Source: Bog-375 sp049698695 (GTDB lineage: Bacteria; Acidobacteriota; Terriglobia; Bryobacterales; Bryobacteraceae). Taken from it: DNA of 64,000 bases. This document shows positions 1 through 8,308 of the stretch, piece by piece (position 1 is the first letter of the stretch; every line of letters starts with the position of its first letter). Both the position numbers and the translations under genes were made by a program. The DNA is taken from contig JBAVYH010000006.1 in NCBI GenBank assembly GCA_049698695.1, forward strand, positions 1 through 64,000, in the 5' to 3' direction. A model generated the notes under the pieces. The model was not told the origin of the DNA and made no database searches. It saw only the letters and a list, made by a program, of their open reading frames with translations.

Positions 1-189
1 CCGCCTATCGAAGCTCCGCCGCCCCCACCGCCCGACCCAGTGTCCGTCTCGGAAGGACAAACCATAGATCAGGTTGTGGCGGCTTTGGGCCAGCCAGCGA
101 AAAAGGCTAAGGTCGGAACGAAAGATATCTACTATTACAAGGATTTGAAAGTTACCTTCGTCAACGGAAAAGTGACGGACGTACAGTAG
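1..189 (+). CDS. C-terminal end of a secreted-protein paralogue (partial)
   Basis: Only the last 62 codons are inside the window, with the TAG stop at 187-189. The visible part is a proline-rich linker followed by a compact module with the pattern GQT-DQVVAALG-P, an IYYYKD strand and a final GKV-DVQ. The same module ends the next gene, so the two genes are tandem paralogues. It has the look of the small BamE/SmpA-like fold found at the ends of some envelope proteins, but that assignment is tentative. Function is not known. Confidence 0.75.
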   Translation, partial: PPIEAPPPPPPDPVSVSEGQTIDQVVAALGQPAKKAKVGTKDIYYYKDLKVTFVNGKVTDVQ

Positions 190-233
190 CCCGCTCGGGG
201 CTAGCTCGTGAGAGCCGACTGAGGAGATCTTCA

Positions 234-1967
234 ATGAATATGCATGGAGTTCGCACCCTGTTTTCTGCCAGATGCCTGACCGCGTCTTTGGCGCTGCTGT
301 TTTTCGCCTATCCGGCGCTTTGCGCCGATAAACCCAAGCCAGCGGCCAAGGCTCCCTCCAAGCCTGCTGCCGCGGCTAAACCGGCGGGCGCATCCCACAG
401 CGCCGGTGCGGCTGCCTCGCACGGCCCTACAACTTCGTCGCACGGCGCCACCACTTCGTCGCACGGCGCCACCACCACGTCGCACGGCGCCACCACCGGT
501 CACAACACTACCGGCGCCTCCCACGGTGCTGGTGCCGCTGGCGGATCGCACTTCGGAACCCATCCGGCCGCCGGTCATACGAACATGGCGGGCCACGGTG
601 GTCCCGGCGGCGGACATGGCGGTCCGGCCCCGAGAGGTCAGCACGTCATGCAGACCAGAAACGGCGCCGTTACCAGGCGAGCGGATGGAAGAGTCGCCGG
701 GTTCCATGACAACCGGCGCGGTATGGACGTCCACCACGGCCTCAACGGAAGCCGGCACGTAATGGTCGAGCGCGGCGATCATTCCCGCGTCTATGTCGGA
801 CGTGGCGGCCGCGGCTATGTGCAGCGGCCCTATATGTATCATGGCCACGAATATGCCCGGCGCTCCTACTATCGCGACGGCCACTACTATCACGCCTATT
901 ATGGACGCTACTATTATCACGGCGTCTACGTGAATCCGTATTACCCGAGTTTCTATTACCGGCCGGCTTTCTATGGATGGGTCTACAATCCATGGGTGAA
1001 CCCGATTGCGTATGGCTGGGGCTGGGCCGGTAATCCCTGGTACGGATATTATGGCGCTTACTTCACTCCTTATCCGGCTTACGCGGGTCCGTCGCTCTGG
1101 CTGACGGACTATCTCATCGCGAATTCGCTGCAGGCGGCCTACCAGGCCCAGGCCGCGGCCATGGTCAATCCCGCACCGCTTACGCCTGAAGTGAAACAGC
1201 TCATCGCCGACGAGGTAAAGCAACAAGTTGCTCTCGAAAACACCGAAGCCGCTGCCGCCAACCCCAATGCCGAGCCGGACGCCGCCTCCAGCAGCGTTCA
1301 GCGCTTGCTCACTGATGGCAGAGCACACGTCTTCGTAGCCGGCCAGGATCTTGACGTGACCGACGCCGCAGGCAACGAGTGCGCCCTCAGTGAAGGCGAC
1401 GCCCTCCAACTCCGCGGCCCGGTCGCGCCGGACGCGGAAGCCGTGAACCTGGCCGTATTGGCCAGCAAGGGCGGTAAGGAATGCCCGCGGGGCGATGTCG
1501 TTTCCGTGGCGCTTCAGGATCTGCAAGACATGCAGAACCATATGCGCGAAACCATCGATGCAGGCATGCAGGAACTGCAGAAGAAGCAGGGGCAAGGCGG
1601 ATTGCCGACAACTCCGGCCGCCGCCGCCGCTCCTCCGGTCGAGAGCCCCATGGCCGCCCTCGCGCCCCCGCCTCCGCCGGATAGCGAAGTCTCCGCCGAG
1701 ATCAATCAGCAATCGCAAGCAGCCGACCAGGCGGAGAAGGAAGCTACCGCCGACGCAGCAGCTTCCGGCCCCGGGCCCAACGCGCCTGCGCCAGCCGCGG
1801 AGCCGGCCGCTCAGCCAGTTAACATCGATGTCGGCCAGACCATAGATCAAGTCACTGCGGCGCTGGGAGCCCCCCTGAAGATGGTGAACCTGGGCGCCAA
1901 GCAAATCTATGTCTACAAGGACATGAAGATAACTTTTAAGGACGGAAAAGTCATCGACATCCAGTAA
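234..1967 (+). CDS. Secreted His/Gly/Tyr-rich low-complexity protein with C-terminal BamE-like module
   Basis: A 577-residue protein starting at the ATG behind a GAGGAGAT ribosome site. Residues 1-31 form a signal peptide ending in ALCA. Residues about 32-150 are low complexity, rich in Ala, Ser, His, Thr and Gly, including a short tandem repeat with unit TSSHGAT. Residues about 190-290 are very rich in Tyr, His, Gly and Trp. A Gln/Ala/Pro-rich part follows, and the last 50 residues carry the same module (GQTIDQV-AALG, IYVYKD, GKV-DIQ) as the partial gene just upstream. The composition suggests an extracytoplasmic or envelope-attached protein, perhaps binding metal or polymer through His and Tyr. 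No catalytic motif is visible and I do not recognise a named family. Confidence 0.85.
   Translation: MNMHGVRTLFSARCLTASLALLFFAYPALCADKPKPAAKAPSKPAAAAKPAGASHSAGAAASHGPTTSSHGATTSSHGATTTSHGATTGHNTTGASHGAGAAGGSHFGTHPAAGHTNMAGHGGPGGGHGGPAPRGQHVMQTRNGAVTRRADGRVAGFHDNRRGMDVHHGLNGSRHVMVERGDHSRVYVGRGGRGYVQRPYMYHGHEYARRSYYRDGHYYHAYYGRYYYHGVYVNPYYPSFYYRPAFYGWVYNPWVNPIAYGWGWAGNPWYGYYGAYFTPYPAYAGPSLWLTDYLIANSLQAAYQAQAAAMVNPAPLTPEVKQLIADEVKQQVALENTEAAAANPNAEPDAASSSVQRLLTDGRAHVFVAGQDLDVTDAAGNECALSEGDALQLRGPVAPDAEAVNLAVLASKGGKECPRGDVVSVALQDLQDMQNHMRETIDAGMQELQKKQGQGGLPTTPAAAAAPPVESPMAALAPPPPPDSEVSAEINQQSQAADQAEKEATADAAASGPGPNAPAPAAEPAAQPVNIDVGQTIDQVTAALGAPLKMVNLGAKQIYVYKDMKITFKDGKVIDIQ
430..493 (+). repeat. 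In-frame 21-bp tandem repeat inside the His-rich gene
   Basis: The core CGTCGCACGGCGCC occurs at 436, 457 and 478, exactly 21 bp apart, and encodes three copies of a seven-residue TSSHGAT-like unit. It is an in-frame coding expansion, so copy number could vary between strains. Confidence 0.8.
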
Positions 1968-1975
1968 ACTGCCGG

Positions 1976-2001
1976 AACCGCGCCGTAAATCCGGCGCGGT
2001 T
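1976..2001 (+). terminator. GC-rich hairpin after the His-rich gene
   Basis: AACCGCGCCG (1976-1985) and CGGCGCGGTT (1992-2001) are perfect inverted arms around a 6-base loop, starting 9 bases after the stop codon. There is no T-run behind it, so it may be a processing or factor-dependent end rather than a classical terminator. Confidence 0.45.
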
Positions 2002-2040
2002 ACTTAAGCTTCGCACTGAACCGGAACGCTGGTAAAACTG

Positions 2041-2259
2041 GTGACCGGCAGATACCCAGGATCAACGGACGCTCCGTTGGGACCAACATCTCGGCGAGCG
2101 GCCCCGATAACGGTGGAAGGTTGGGGAAACTTCACCTTCACCTGGAACTCGGGCTCCAGCACCAGCGCTACCCTGGCGCTCTTTGATCTCAACACCGACA
2201 CACCCTGGAACGATTTCGCCCTCGACGACGTCAGCTTCGCCGCCCGCCCATCCCGCTAG
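2041..2259 (+). pseudogene. Remnant of a PEP-CTERM-type exported protein
   Basis: The reading frame encodes a stretch with alternating beta-strand character, including FTFTWNSGSSTSATL and NDFALDDVSF. This matches the style of the conserved end of many exported PEP-CTERM proteins, just before their sorting tail. The start of such a protein is missing upstream and the tail with the PEP motif, membrane segment and basic end is missing downstream. I read it as a decayed fragment. Confidence 0.35.
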
Positions 2260-2592
2260 AACAGCAAGGACGGCTTCGCGAGCAGGCGAATCGGGTTTAC
2301 GGCGGGATACGCCGACTCGAACGCCCACGCCGGGACAGCGACGGTCAGATCTACGCTGGCCAACTACCTGATTTTCACTCTCGCCGGCGGCCGAAGATCA
2401 GCCAGCCGAAAACGCCGCCAGCAAAACCACGGCCGCAATGACAAATTCCGGAAGCCCGATGTGCATGTCAATACAATACGATTCTTTATAGCATTTGGTT
2501 CACCTAAATCCCGGGCAATCCGCGGACGCGTGGCTGGCCGACGGCATCCGCAAGGCGTCCACCCGATTGAAATCAAGCAAGTTGTTCGGCGG

Positions 2593-3207
2593 CTACCGCG
2601 CCCTCCCCAGCAGCCCGGCGGCGAACAGGCGGTCATCCACCCGGCCAAGACGCCGCACTGCGCGCGGCCCCACCAGCGGCGTATGGTGGATCGTCGTCAG
2701 GTACTCCGGTATCGCCCACACGTCTTCTTCGGCAGTCATCCAATGAACGGAATCGAACCGGCTCAGGTTGACCGGCCGCGAGTAACTGCGCAGCGTCTTC
2801 TCGCGCCGCAGGTTGTAGTAGTGCTCGAAGTAGGACATCGCCAGCTCGCGCAAGCCCCGGTACACCGGCTCGCGATAGCGGAGCCCGGAGAAATTCGACT
2901 TGGCGATCGCGCCCCAGCCGCCGTGCTGGCGGAAAATGGCCAGCACGTGGTCGTCGTCCCGCACCGCTTCCAGGTCCAGCAGCAGCGGCCGGTAGCCGAG
3001 CGCGCGCAGCGCCGCCGCGCCGAACAGCGCCCCTTCCATGCAGTGCGCCCTGCGCTCGCGCAGCACGCGCCGCGGCGAAAGGCAGGTAGGCCCGTCCGGC
3101 TCCTTGTTGTACGCCACCTCGTAGTCCAGAAAGCGTTGAATCTTCTCCGGCGTGTTGAGGCGGCGGAAGACGGCGCGCTCGGCGGCAAGAAACGAATTAC
3201 GCGGCAT
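2593..3207 (-). CDS. Transglutaminase-like superfamily protein
   Basis: A 204-residue cytoplasmic protein; I chose the ATG at 3207, although a GTG at 3234 would add nine residues. Residues about 45-105 hold the likely active-site region. Cys-56 lies in RAHCMEGAL and His-87 in DDDHVLAIF, followed by a GGWGAIAKSN segment. The spacing is that of the transglutaminase/cysteine protease-like fold. There is no signal peptide. The gene stands alone, with decayed sequence downstream and the divergent GntR operon upstream. Substrate and role are unknown, and the family call rests on the Cys/His arrangement only. Confidence 0.7.
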   Translation of the reverse strand: MPRNSFLAAERAVFRRLNTPEKIQRFLDYEVAYNKEPDGPTCLSPRRVLRERRAHCMEGALFGAAALRALGYRPLLLDLEAVRDDDHVLAIFRQHGGWGAIAKSNFSGLRYREPVYRGLRELAMSYFEHYYNLRREKTLRSYSRPVNLSRFDSVHWMTAEEDVWAIPEYLTTIHHTPLVGPRAVRRLGRVDDRLFAAGLLGRAR

Positions 3208-3260
3208 TGCGCTTAGAGTAACGCGCTGGGGCACGCTTTACCTGGCCCTTCGCTTTTTGG

Positions 3261-3296
3261 TTGACAGCCGCAAAGAGTGAAGTGTACTATTACACT
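3261..3296 (+). promoter_or_regulatory. Promoter and overlapping operator of the GntR-ABC operon
   Basis: TTGACA (3261-3266) and TACTAT (3285-3290) are separated by 18 bases and form a good housekeeping-type promoter. A perfect inverted repeat, AGTGTA-N4-TACACT (3281-3296), covers the -10 element. This fits a GntR-family operator, so the first gene probably represses its own operon. Confidence 0.7.
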
Positions 3297-3309
3297 AGAC
3301 ACTTGGACC

Positions 3310-3717
3310 ATGGAGCTGCGCATCAACTTTTCGAGCGGTGTCCCCATCTACGTGCAGTTGATGGAGCAGATCAAGCACGCCGTCGAGACCGGCGCCGTGC
3401 GCGCCGGCGAACAATTGCCGGCCATTCGCAAAGTCGCCGAAGATCTGGCGATGAATCCGAACACGGTGGTGCGGGCGTACCGCGAGCTTGAGCGCGACGG
3501 AATCCTCGAGCTGCGCCACGGCTCGGGTGCCTACGTGTCCGCCACCCACACGACGGCCGCCAAGACGGCGGCGATCGAGCGGGCAGGCGGCATTCTCGCC
3601 GAAGCTCTGGAAGAGGTAGCCGCGTTGGGCCTCACCGAAGCTGAAACGCGCCGCGTATTTGAAAGCGAGTTCGCGCAAGGGCGCGAGCGTGGAAGAACCA
3701 CAAGGAGGCGAACTTGA
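3310..3717 (+). CDS. GntR-family (YtrA type) transcriptional regulator
   Basis: A 135-residue regulator starting at the ATG at 3310; a longer frame would run through the promoter and is not credible. Residues about 8-80 form the GntR winged helix-turn-helix, with VPIYVQLMEQIKHAV, an AGEQLPAIRKVAEDL segment, MNPNTVVRAYRELE and a HGSGAYV wing. The C-terminal part is short and helical, as in YtrA-type members that control ABC exporters. It overlaps the next gene at TTGA, so the two are translationally coupled. A palindrome on its own -10 element suggests autorepression, with an inducer not deducible from sequence. Confidence 0.9.
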   Translation: MELRINFSSGVPIYVQLMEQIKHAVETGAVRAGEQLPAIRKVAEDLAMNPNTVVRAYRELERDGILELRHGSGAYVSATHTTAAKTAAIERAGGILAEALEEVAALGLTEAETRRVFESEFAQGRERGRTTRRRT

Positions 3718-4607
3718 ACGATCTGGTGATTCGAACCCGCGGGCTGCGCAAGAGCTACGATGGCTCGCCCGCCCTGCAGGGCATTGATCTGGCTGTTCCG
3801 CGCGGCTCCATCTGCGGCTTCCTGGGCCGCAACGGCGCCGGCAAAACCACCACTCTCAAGCTGCTGCTCAATCTGCTGCGGCCGGACGCAGGCGAGATCT
3901 TCCTCTTCGGCGATCCGGTCGATTCCGAAACCGCGGCCGTGGCGGCCCGCCGTCGCATCGGCTTCGTCACCGAAGAGAAGCAACTGTACCCGTTCATGAC
4001 GGTGGGCCAGACCATCCGCTTCACGCGGCCGTTCTTCCCCGGCTGGCGCAGGGACCTGGAAGACAGGTACCTCAAGATCTTCCGGCTCCCCGAAAGCAAG
4101 CCTGTTCCCAAGCTCTCCAAGGGCATGCGCGCGCAGCTCATGCTCCTCCTCGCGCTGGCGCGCGGCGCCGAGTTGCTCATCCTCGACGAGCCGACCGATG
4201 GCCTCGACCCGGCTGTCACCGAAGAGGTGCTGCAAGCCCTGGCGGGCCTCGCCGCGGCCGAGGGGACGAGCGTCTTTTTCTCCTCCCACCACCTCGCCGA
4301 GGTCGAGCAGATCGCCGACCGCGTCTGCCTGATCGACCGCGGCCAGATCGTCATCGATGGCGCGCTCGACGATCTGAAGACCGACTACCGCCGGATTCTG
4401 CTGGTGTTTTCCGGCGATGCGCCCGCCGCGGTGGCCGCGCTCGCGGGTGTCGATCACGTGCGAACCCGCGGCCGCACGGCTTCGCTGCTGGCCCACGGCG
4501 ATATCGACGCCACTCTCGATCGCGCGCGCGAGCTGCAGCCGGAATCCGTCGAAGTCCATCCGGTCACTTTGAAAGAACTGTTTCTGGATCACGTAAAGGA
4601 GGCATGA
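3714..4607 (+). CDS. ABC transporter ATP-binding protein (export type)
   Basis: A 297-residue ATPase beginning at a TTG that overlaps the regulator stop, with AAGGAGG eight bases upstream. Walker A is GRNGAGKTT (38-46), the signature is LSKGM (134-138), Walker B is LLILDEP (154-160), and the H-loop His sits in SSHHLAEVEQ. The last 70 residues form the small C-terminal domain common in BcrA/YtrB-type exporters. It should energise the permease encoded next. Substrate is unknown; YtrA-regulated systems elsewhere respond to cell-wall-active agents, which is only a hint here. Confidence 0.9.
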   Translation: MNDLVIRTRGLRKSYDGSPALQGIDLAVPRGSICGFLGRNGAGKTTTLKLLLNLLRPDAGEIFLFGDPVDSETAAVAARRRIGFVTEEKQLYPFMTVGQTIRFTRPFFPGWRRDLEDRYLKIFRLPESKPVPKLSKGMRAQLMLLLALARGAELLILDEPTDGLDPAVTEEVLQALAGLAAAEGTSVFFSSHHLAEVEQIADRVCLIDRGQIVIDGALDDLKTDYRRILLVFSGDAPAAVAALAGVDHVRTRGRTASLLAHGDIDATLDRARELQPESVEVHPVTLKELFLDHVKEA

Positions 4608-5281
4608 TGCTCTGGTGGAAAGCTTGGATGGAGACGCGCTGGCGTCTCGCTTTTTTGGTTGCGTGTTTCGCCCTGTTGTGGGCTGAGGGGCTGCTGTTCG
4701 GCGTACCCCTGGTCAGGCTGCGAGCGGCTTTCCTCCTCCAGTACGCCGCCATATGGGGCATCGCGGCCACCATGCTGGCGGGCGCCGGCCTCAACAGCCA
4801 GACCACGTGGGGAACCTCCACTAGCTATCACGGCTCCATGCTGTTCACTCTCTCGCTCCCCATAGCCCGGCGGAAACTGTTCGCGGTGCGCGCCGGGGCC
4901 GGCGCGGTGGAGACGTGCTTCTTGATCGTCATCACCGGAGTGCCGTTGGTGCGCTTTGCCGGACTCGGTTGGTCCGCGGCCTCTCTCTATGTGGCTGGCG
5001 CATGTGTCTGTTCGATGACCGCCTACGCCATCTCCGCGCTGCTTGCCTGCGTCACCGGCGAAATGTGGCAACTCTACGGCTCCTGGGGTGCGCTGGGAGC
5101 TTTGGGCTTGTCGATGCGCTATGCGCCGTTGGCAAGGTTCAATCCGCTGCGCGGGTTCTTCCTCTCCGCCTACACTGCCGCCGCTCACTTCCCCTGGCTC
5201 GATGCCTGGATCGGCTCCGCCCTGCTCGCCGTAGTCTGCTGCTTCACCGCGGTGCGCATCCTCGATCGCAAAGAGTACTGA
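4604..5281 (+). CDS. ABC transporter permease, partner of the upstream ATPase
   Basis: A 225-residue membrane protein whose start overlaps the ATPase stop at ATGATG behind AAGGAGG, so the three genes form a tight operon. About six hydrophobic segments are visible, the first near residues 10-30 and the last near 195-215, ending in a charged RILDRKEY tail. Size and layout fit a half-permease of a YtrC/BcrB-like exporter that dimerises in the inner membrane. No substrate-specific feature is recognisable. Confidence 0.8.
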   Translation: MMLWWKAWMETRWRLAFLVACFALLWAEGLLFGVPLVRLRAAFLLQYAAIWGIAATMLAGAGLNSQTTWGTSTSYHGSMLFTLSLPIARRKLFAVRAGAGAVETCFLIVITGVPLVRFAGLGWSAASLYVAGACVCSMTAYAISALLACVTGEMWQLYGSWGALGALGLSMRYAPLARFNPLRGFFLSAYTAAAHFPWLDAWIGSALLAVVCCFTAVRILDRKEY

Positions 5282-5289
5282 TCAACAAT

Positions 5290-5314
5290 GTGGGGTAGGC
5301 GCTTTCGCCTGCCA
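5290..5314 (+). repeat. Intergenic repeat, family A copy
   Basis: A GTGGGG-TAGGCG-TTTCGCCTGCC segment immediately after the permease stop. It belongs to the interspersed family also seen at 20045, 31750, 45587, 50898 and 52626. Confidence 0.6.
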
Positions 5315-5369
5315 AACCTTCACATTGCCACCGCCTCTATACGCCCGTCCGGGTGGTACCGTATTCTCC

Positions 5370-6254
5370 ATGATTCGCGCTCTCTGTATCCCGCTGCTCG
5401 CAACTGCCCTCTTCGCACAAGTGCCCAACCAGCCCACGCCGGAGTTACTCTGGCCCGATGGCGCTCCCGGCGCGCTCGGCACCGCCGACACCGACAAGCC
5501 ATCCATCACCCCCTACCTGGTGCCCGAAGGCCGCGGTACCGGCGCCGCCATCGTCGTCTGTCCCGGCGGCGCCTATGTGCATCTGGCGCTGGATCACGAG
5601 GGCGCCCAGGTGGCGCGCTGGCTCAACTCTATCGGTGTCGCCGCTTTTGTGCTCCAGTATCGCCTCGGCCCGCGCTATCACCATCCCATCGAATGGGGCG
5701 ACGCGCAGCGCGCCATCCGCACCGTGCGCTCCCGGGCCGCCCAATACCGCGTGCTGCCCGACCGCATTGGCATCATGGGCTTTTCCGCCGGCGGCCACCT
5801 GGCGTCCACCGCCGCCACTCATTTCGACTCCGGCAACCCCGACGCCGCCGACGTCATCGACCGCGTTTCCAGCCGCCCCGATTTCGCCGTGCTCGCCTAC
5901 CCGGTGATTACTCTCACCGATCCGTACGCGCACCGCGGCTCACGCGACAATCTGCTGGGCCCGAACCCCAATCCCAAGCTGGTCGAAAGCCTCTCGAACG
6001 AGTTGCAGGTCACCGCCGACACGCCGCCCACCTTCCTCTTCCACACCAGCAACGACCCCGTCGTGCCGGTGGAGAACAGCGTGCTCTATTACCTGGCGCT
6101 GCACAAAGCCGGCGTCCCGGCCGAGATGCACATCTACGCCCAGGGCCCCCACGGCGTCGGCCTGGCTCCCACCGACGAAGCCCTCTCCACCTGGCCCGCC
6201 CGCCTGGCCGATTGGCTGCGCGTGAGGGGGTTGTTGAACGGCGGGGCGAGATAG
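5370..6254 (+). CDS. Secreted alpha/beta-hydrolase (BD-FAE/esterase type)
   Basis: I place the start at the ATG at 5370, giving 294 residues with a clear signal peptide (MIRALCIPLLATALFAQ). The fold is the alpha/beta-hydrolase of bacterial acetyl-xylan esterase or feruloyl-esterase-like enzymes. An oxyanion segment VVCPGGAY is followed by the nucleophile elbow GFSAGG (Ser-139), a probable acid in SNDPVVP (Asp-229) and His-261 in PHGVGL. It probably de-esterifies a carbohydrate or small ester outside the cytoplasm. It stands alone, downstream of the ABC operon and a family A repeat. Confidence 0.85.
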   Translation: MIRALCIPLLATALFAQVPNQPTPELLWPDGAPGALGTADTDKPSITPYLVPEGRGTGAAIVVCPGGAYVHLALDHEGAQVARWLNSIGVAAFVLQYRLGPRYHHPIEWGDAQRAIRTVRSRAAQYRVLPDRIGIMGFSAGGHLASTAATHFDSGNPDAADVIDRVSSRPDFAVLAYPVITLTDPYAHRGSRDNLLGPNPNPKLVESLSNELQVTADTPPTFLFHTSNDPVVPVENSVLYYLALHKAGVPAEMHIYAQGPHGVGLAPTDEALSTWPARLADWLRVRGLLNGGAR

Positions 6255-6312
6255 CGACGCCCCTCGCGCCTCGCTTAGCGCTGGCTCTTTCGGAATGGTT
6301 GGCTGGATTGGC

Positions 6313-7368
6313 TCAACGGTGTCGAACGATAGGAGTAAATTCCTTGGTTGCCTTGACCTGTTCCGTCCAACGGCCGACGTTGTTGGCCCCGATCGCCCAT
6401 TGCGCCATGACAATCCGGCCGAAGCGATCTGGGAGATAACGGAACACGCGCGCGCCCAGCTTTAGGCCTTCGAGGCGGTAGGCCAGAACAGTGTTCTCGT
6501 TCCTTATGGCAACCAGAAAGTTGCCTGAGGGCGAAGCGAAGGCATCTGCCAGATTAGGGATTTCGGCTGCGAGCTCATTCCATGTCTTCGGGAGCCGATC
6601 GTAGCCGGTGAGTGCCGGTGGCAGTGCGACCGGTATCTTCAACTCGAGTCCATAGCCGCAGAGCCGGTGCGTGTCAGCCCAACCTTCTGCCGCCCAGGCT
6701 CCTTGGGCGCGCACGATCGTCCAATTCGACAGGTCCTCGCTGGGGGGGCATTCGAAGCCGGCTTCCTTGTGCGCTTCGTCATAAGCCAAACCAACCGCCC
6801 GCCGGAATGCGTCGACGCCGGCTTGGCCAAGCATCGCGGAGATGGCGATCCTTTCCCCGTCCAGGCTCTCAATTGACGTGACGTGCATTTGGTCTTTAAC
6901 GTCTGGATGAACACCGCAGCCGTAGCTGGTACGCGTCTCATACCAGACATGGGAAGGCGTTACGAAATGGATCTCCCGGCTGATGTCCGTGCATATGAAA
7001 GTGGACACAGGCGGCTGAACCAGCTGCTGCTGGGAACTGAGAACAACCAACGGTTTTCTGTCTTCTGGTGCGGCCCACAGGTGTTCTTCTGCCTCTGTGT
7101 ATTTCCCGAACAACGGCGAGACATTCTGTGTATCTTCTAGCAGCGTGGTGTAACTGCCGATCCGCCAGAAACCCATGCCCCGCGGGACCAACAGGTCGGG
7201 AGCGCTGAGAATGCGCACGGTGCCGCCCTCGTCGTAGACCCACAGTGTCTGATACCGAGCATCATGGTCAAAGGAAATGCCGAGTAACAAACCCGACGGA
7301 GAGGCCACCGTCGCCCCCGCCTTCATCAAGAGTGCGAAGAGCGCGAGCGTGGCTACGGCCTGGAACAT
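6313..7368 (-). CDS. Secreted protein of unknown function
   Basis: A 351-residue protein from the ATG at 7368, with an apparent signal peptide (MFQAVATLALFALLMKAGATVAS); an upstream start at 7410 would put a non-signal extension in front. The mature part has scattered beta-strand-like segments and several Cys (ICTDISRE, YGCGVHP, FECPPSED, HRLCGYG), enough for disulfides in an oxidising compartment. I do not recognise a family and see no catalytic signature. It is convergent with the esterase gene. Confidence 0.65.
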   Translation of the reverse strand: MFQAVATLALFALLMKAGATVASPSGLLLGISFDHDARYQTLWVYDEGGTVRILSAPDLLVPRGMGFWRIGSYTTLLEDTQNVSPLFGKYTEAEEHLWAAPEDRKPLVVLSSQQQLVQPPVSTFICTDISREIHFVTPSHVWYETRTSYGCGVHPDVKDQMHVTSIESLDGERIAISAMLGQAGVDAFRRAVGLAYDEAHKEAGFECPPSEDLSNWTIVRAQGAWAAEGWADTHRLCGYGLELKIPVALPPALTGYDRLPKTWNELAAEIPNLADAFASPSGNFLVAIRNENTVLAYRLEGLKLGARVFRYLPDRFGRIVMAQWAIGANNVGRWTEQVKATKEFTPIVRHR

Positions 7369-7529
7369 CCGCAAACCGGGGTGGGCAAGGGCGGGTCGTC
7401 TGCAGTGCATTCATTGCCAGCTTAAACCCCTGCACTGCTCTCAGCAAACCTCACGACCCGCGGGCGCCGTGCTGGGGTCTCGGCGGTGCGCGACCAAAGT
7501 TGCCACTACCCACCAAGCCAGCAATCCCC

Positions 7530-8240
7530 CTAACCCGCCAGCCTCAACAACATCTCCGCGTTCAGCGCTCCTGCTGCCGTGTCTTCGTGCTTGAACATCA
7601 CGTATAAGTCGCGCCCGCTCGCGAGTAACTCTTTCGACCGTGCGGCCATCGCAGTTACGTCGGCCTCGGTGTAATCCGGCTTGCGCAGGCGGTAGTAAAC
7701 GAAATCGGCTGTGATTACCTCCGGCACTTCCAGCTTCTCCGATTCGGCCACGCACAGCGACACATTGTGGCGCCGCAGCTCGCCATACACTTCCTCCACC
7801 AGCCACGATGGGTGCCGGAACTCGAACGCATAGCGCAGGTCAGTGGGCAACGACTGCAAGTAAGCGGTCAGCAGCGTGTCGTCACGCTTCATCTGCGGCG
7901 GCAATTGAAACAGGATCGGCCCCAGCCGCCGCGCCGGACGCAGCGGGTCAATCGCCTTGAGAAAGATCTCCGTCGCCTGGCCCGCGTTCTTCAGCCGCAG
8001 GATATGCGTGATCCGCATGTTCGCCTTCACCGCGAAGACGAACCCCGCCGGCGTCGCTTCCACCCACGCCGCCAGCGTCGTAGCCGCCGGCAAGCGCCGA
8101 AACGTGTAATTGATCTCTACCGCGCGTAGCCGCGTCGCGTAGTGCTTCAAGAATTGGTTGGCCGGCAGCTTGGCCGGATAGAAATCCGGCTTCCATGCCG
8201 CATACGCAAAGCCGGACGTCCCGGCATATAGATTCGCCAT
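7530..8240 (-). CDS. DUF72 / YecE-family protein
   Basis: A 236-residue cytoplasmic protein with the DUF72 TIM-barrel-like pattern. It opens with LYAGTSGFAYAAWKPDFYP, then has AVEINYTFRRLP, GFVFAVKAN, GPILFQLPP, YAFEFRHPSW and YVMFKHED. All are conserved blocks of this family and in the usual order. The biochemical role is not established. The gene is divergent from glcE, with only a short gap that must hold both promoters. Confidence 0.88.
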   Translation of the reverse strand: MANLYAGTSGFAYAAWKPDFYPAKLPANQFLKHYATRLRAVEINYTFRRLPAATTLAAWVEATPAGFVFAVKANMRITHILRLKNAGQATEIFLKAIDPLRPARRLGPILFQLPPQMKRDDTLLTAYLQSLPTDLRYAFEFRHPSWLVEEVYGELRRHNVSLCVAESEKLEVPEVITADFVYYRLRKPDYTEADVTAMAARSKELLASGRDLYVMFKHEDTAAGALNAEMLLRLAG

Positions 8241-8308
8241 GGCTTATCATTATCTTCTAGCCGGGCCCCGAAGTGTTTGGCCCGGAGCCCGCGCCGGTTT
8301 CGAACGGC

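Larger units (their letters stand above)
1968..2592. other. Intergenic region of decayed sequence
   Basis: Between the His-rich gene and the transglutaminase-like gene there is a hairpin, a fragment resembling the distal part of a PEP-CTERM-type protein (2041-2259), and unassigned sequence. I see no intact gene in it. Confidence 0.5.

Noticed and set aside
430..493. CRISPR-like array
   Set aside because: The repeats are contiguous, in-frame and encode a seven-residue motif, with no spacers.
231..1904. Long minus-strand open frame of 557 codons across the His-rich gene
   Set aside because: It is antisense to a gene with signal peptide, repeats and domain; its translated sequence is Arg/Gly/Val-rich without domains, typical of a shadow in GC-rich DNA.
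2461..3216. Plus-strand frame across the transglutaminase-like gene
   Set aside because: It is antisense to a gene with active-site motifs and shows no domain of its own.
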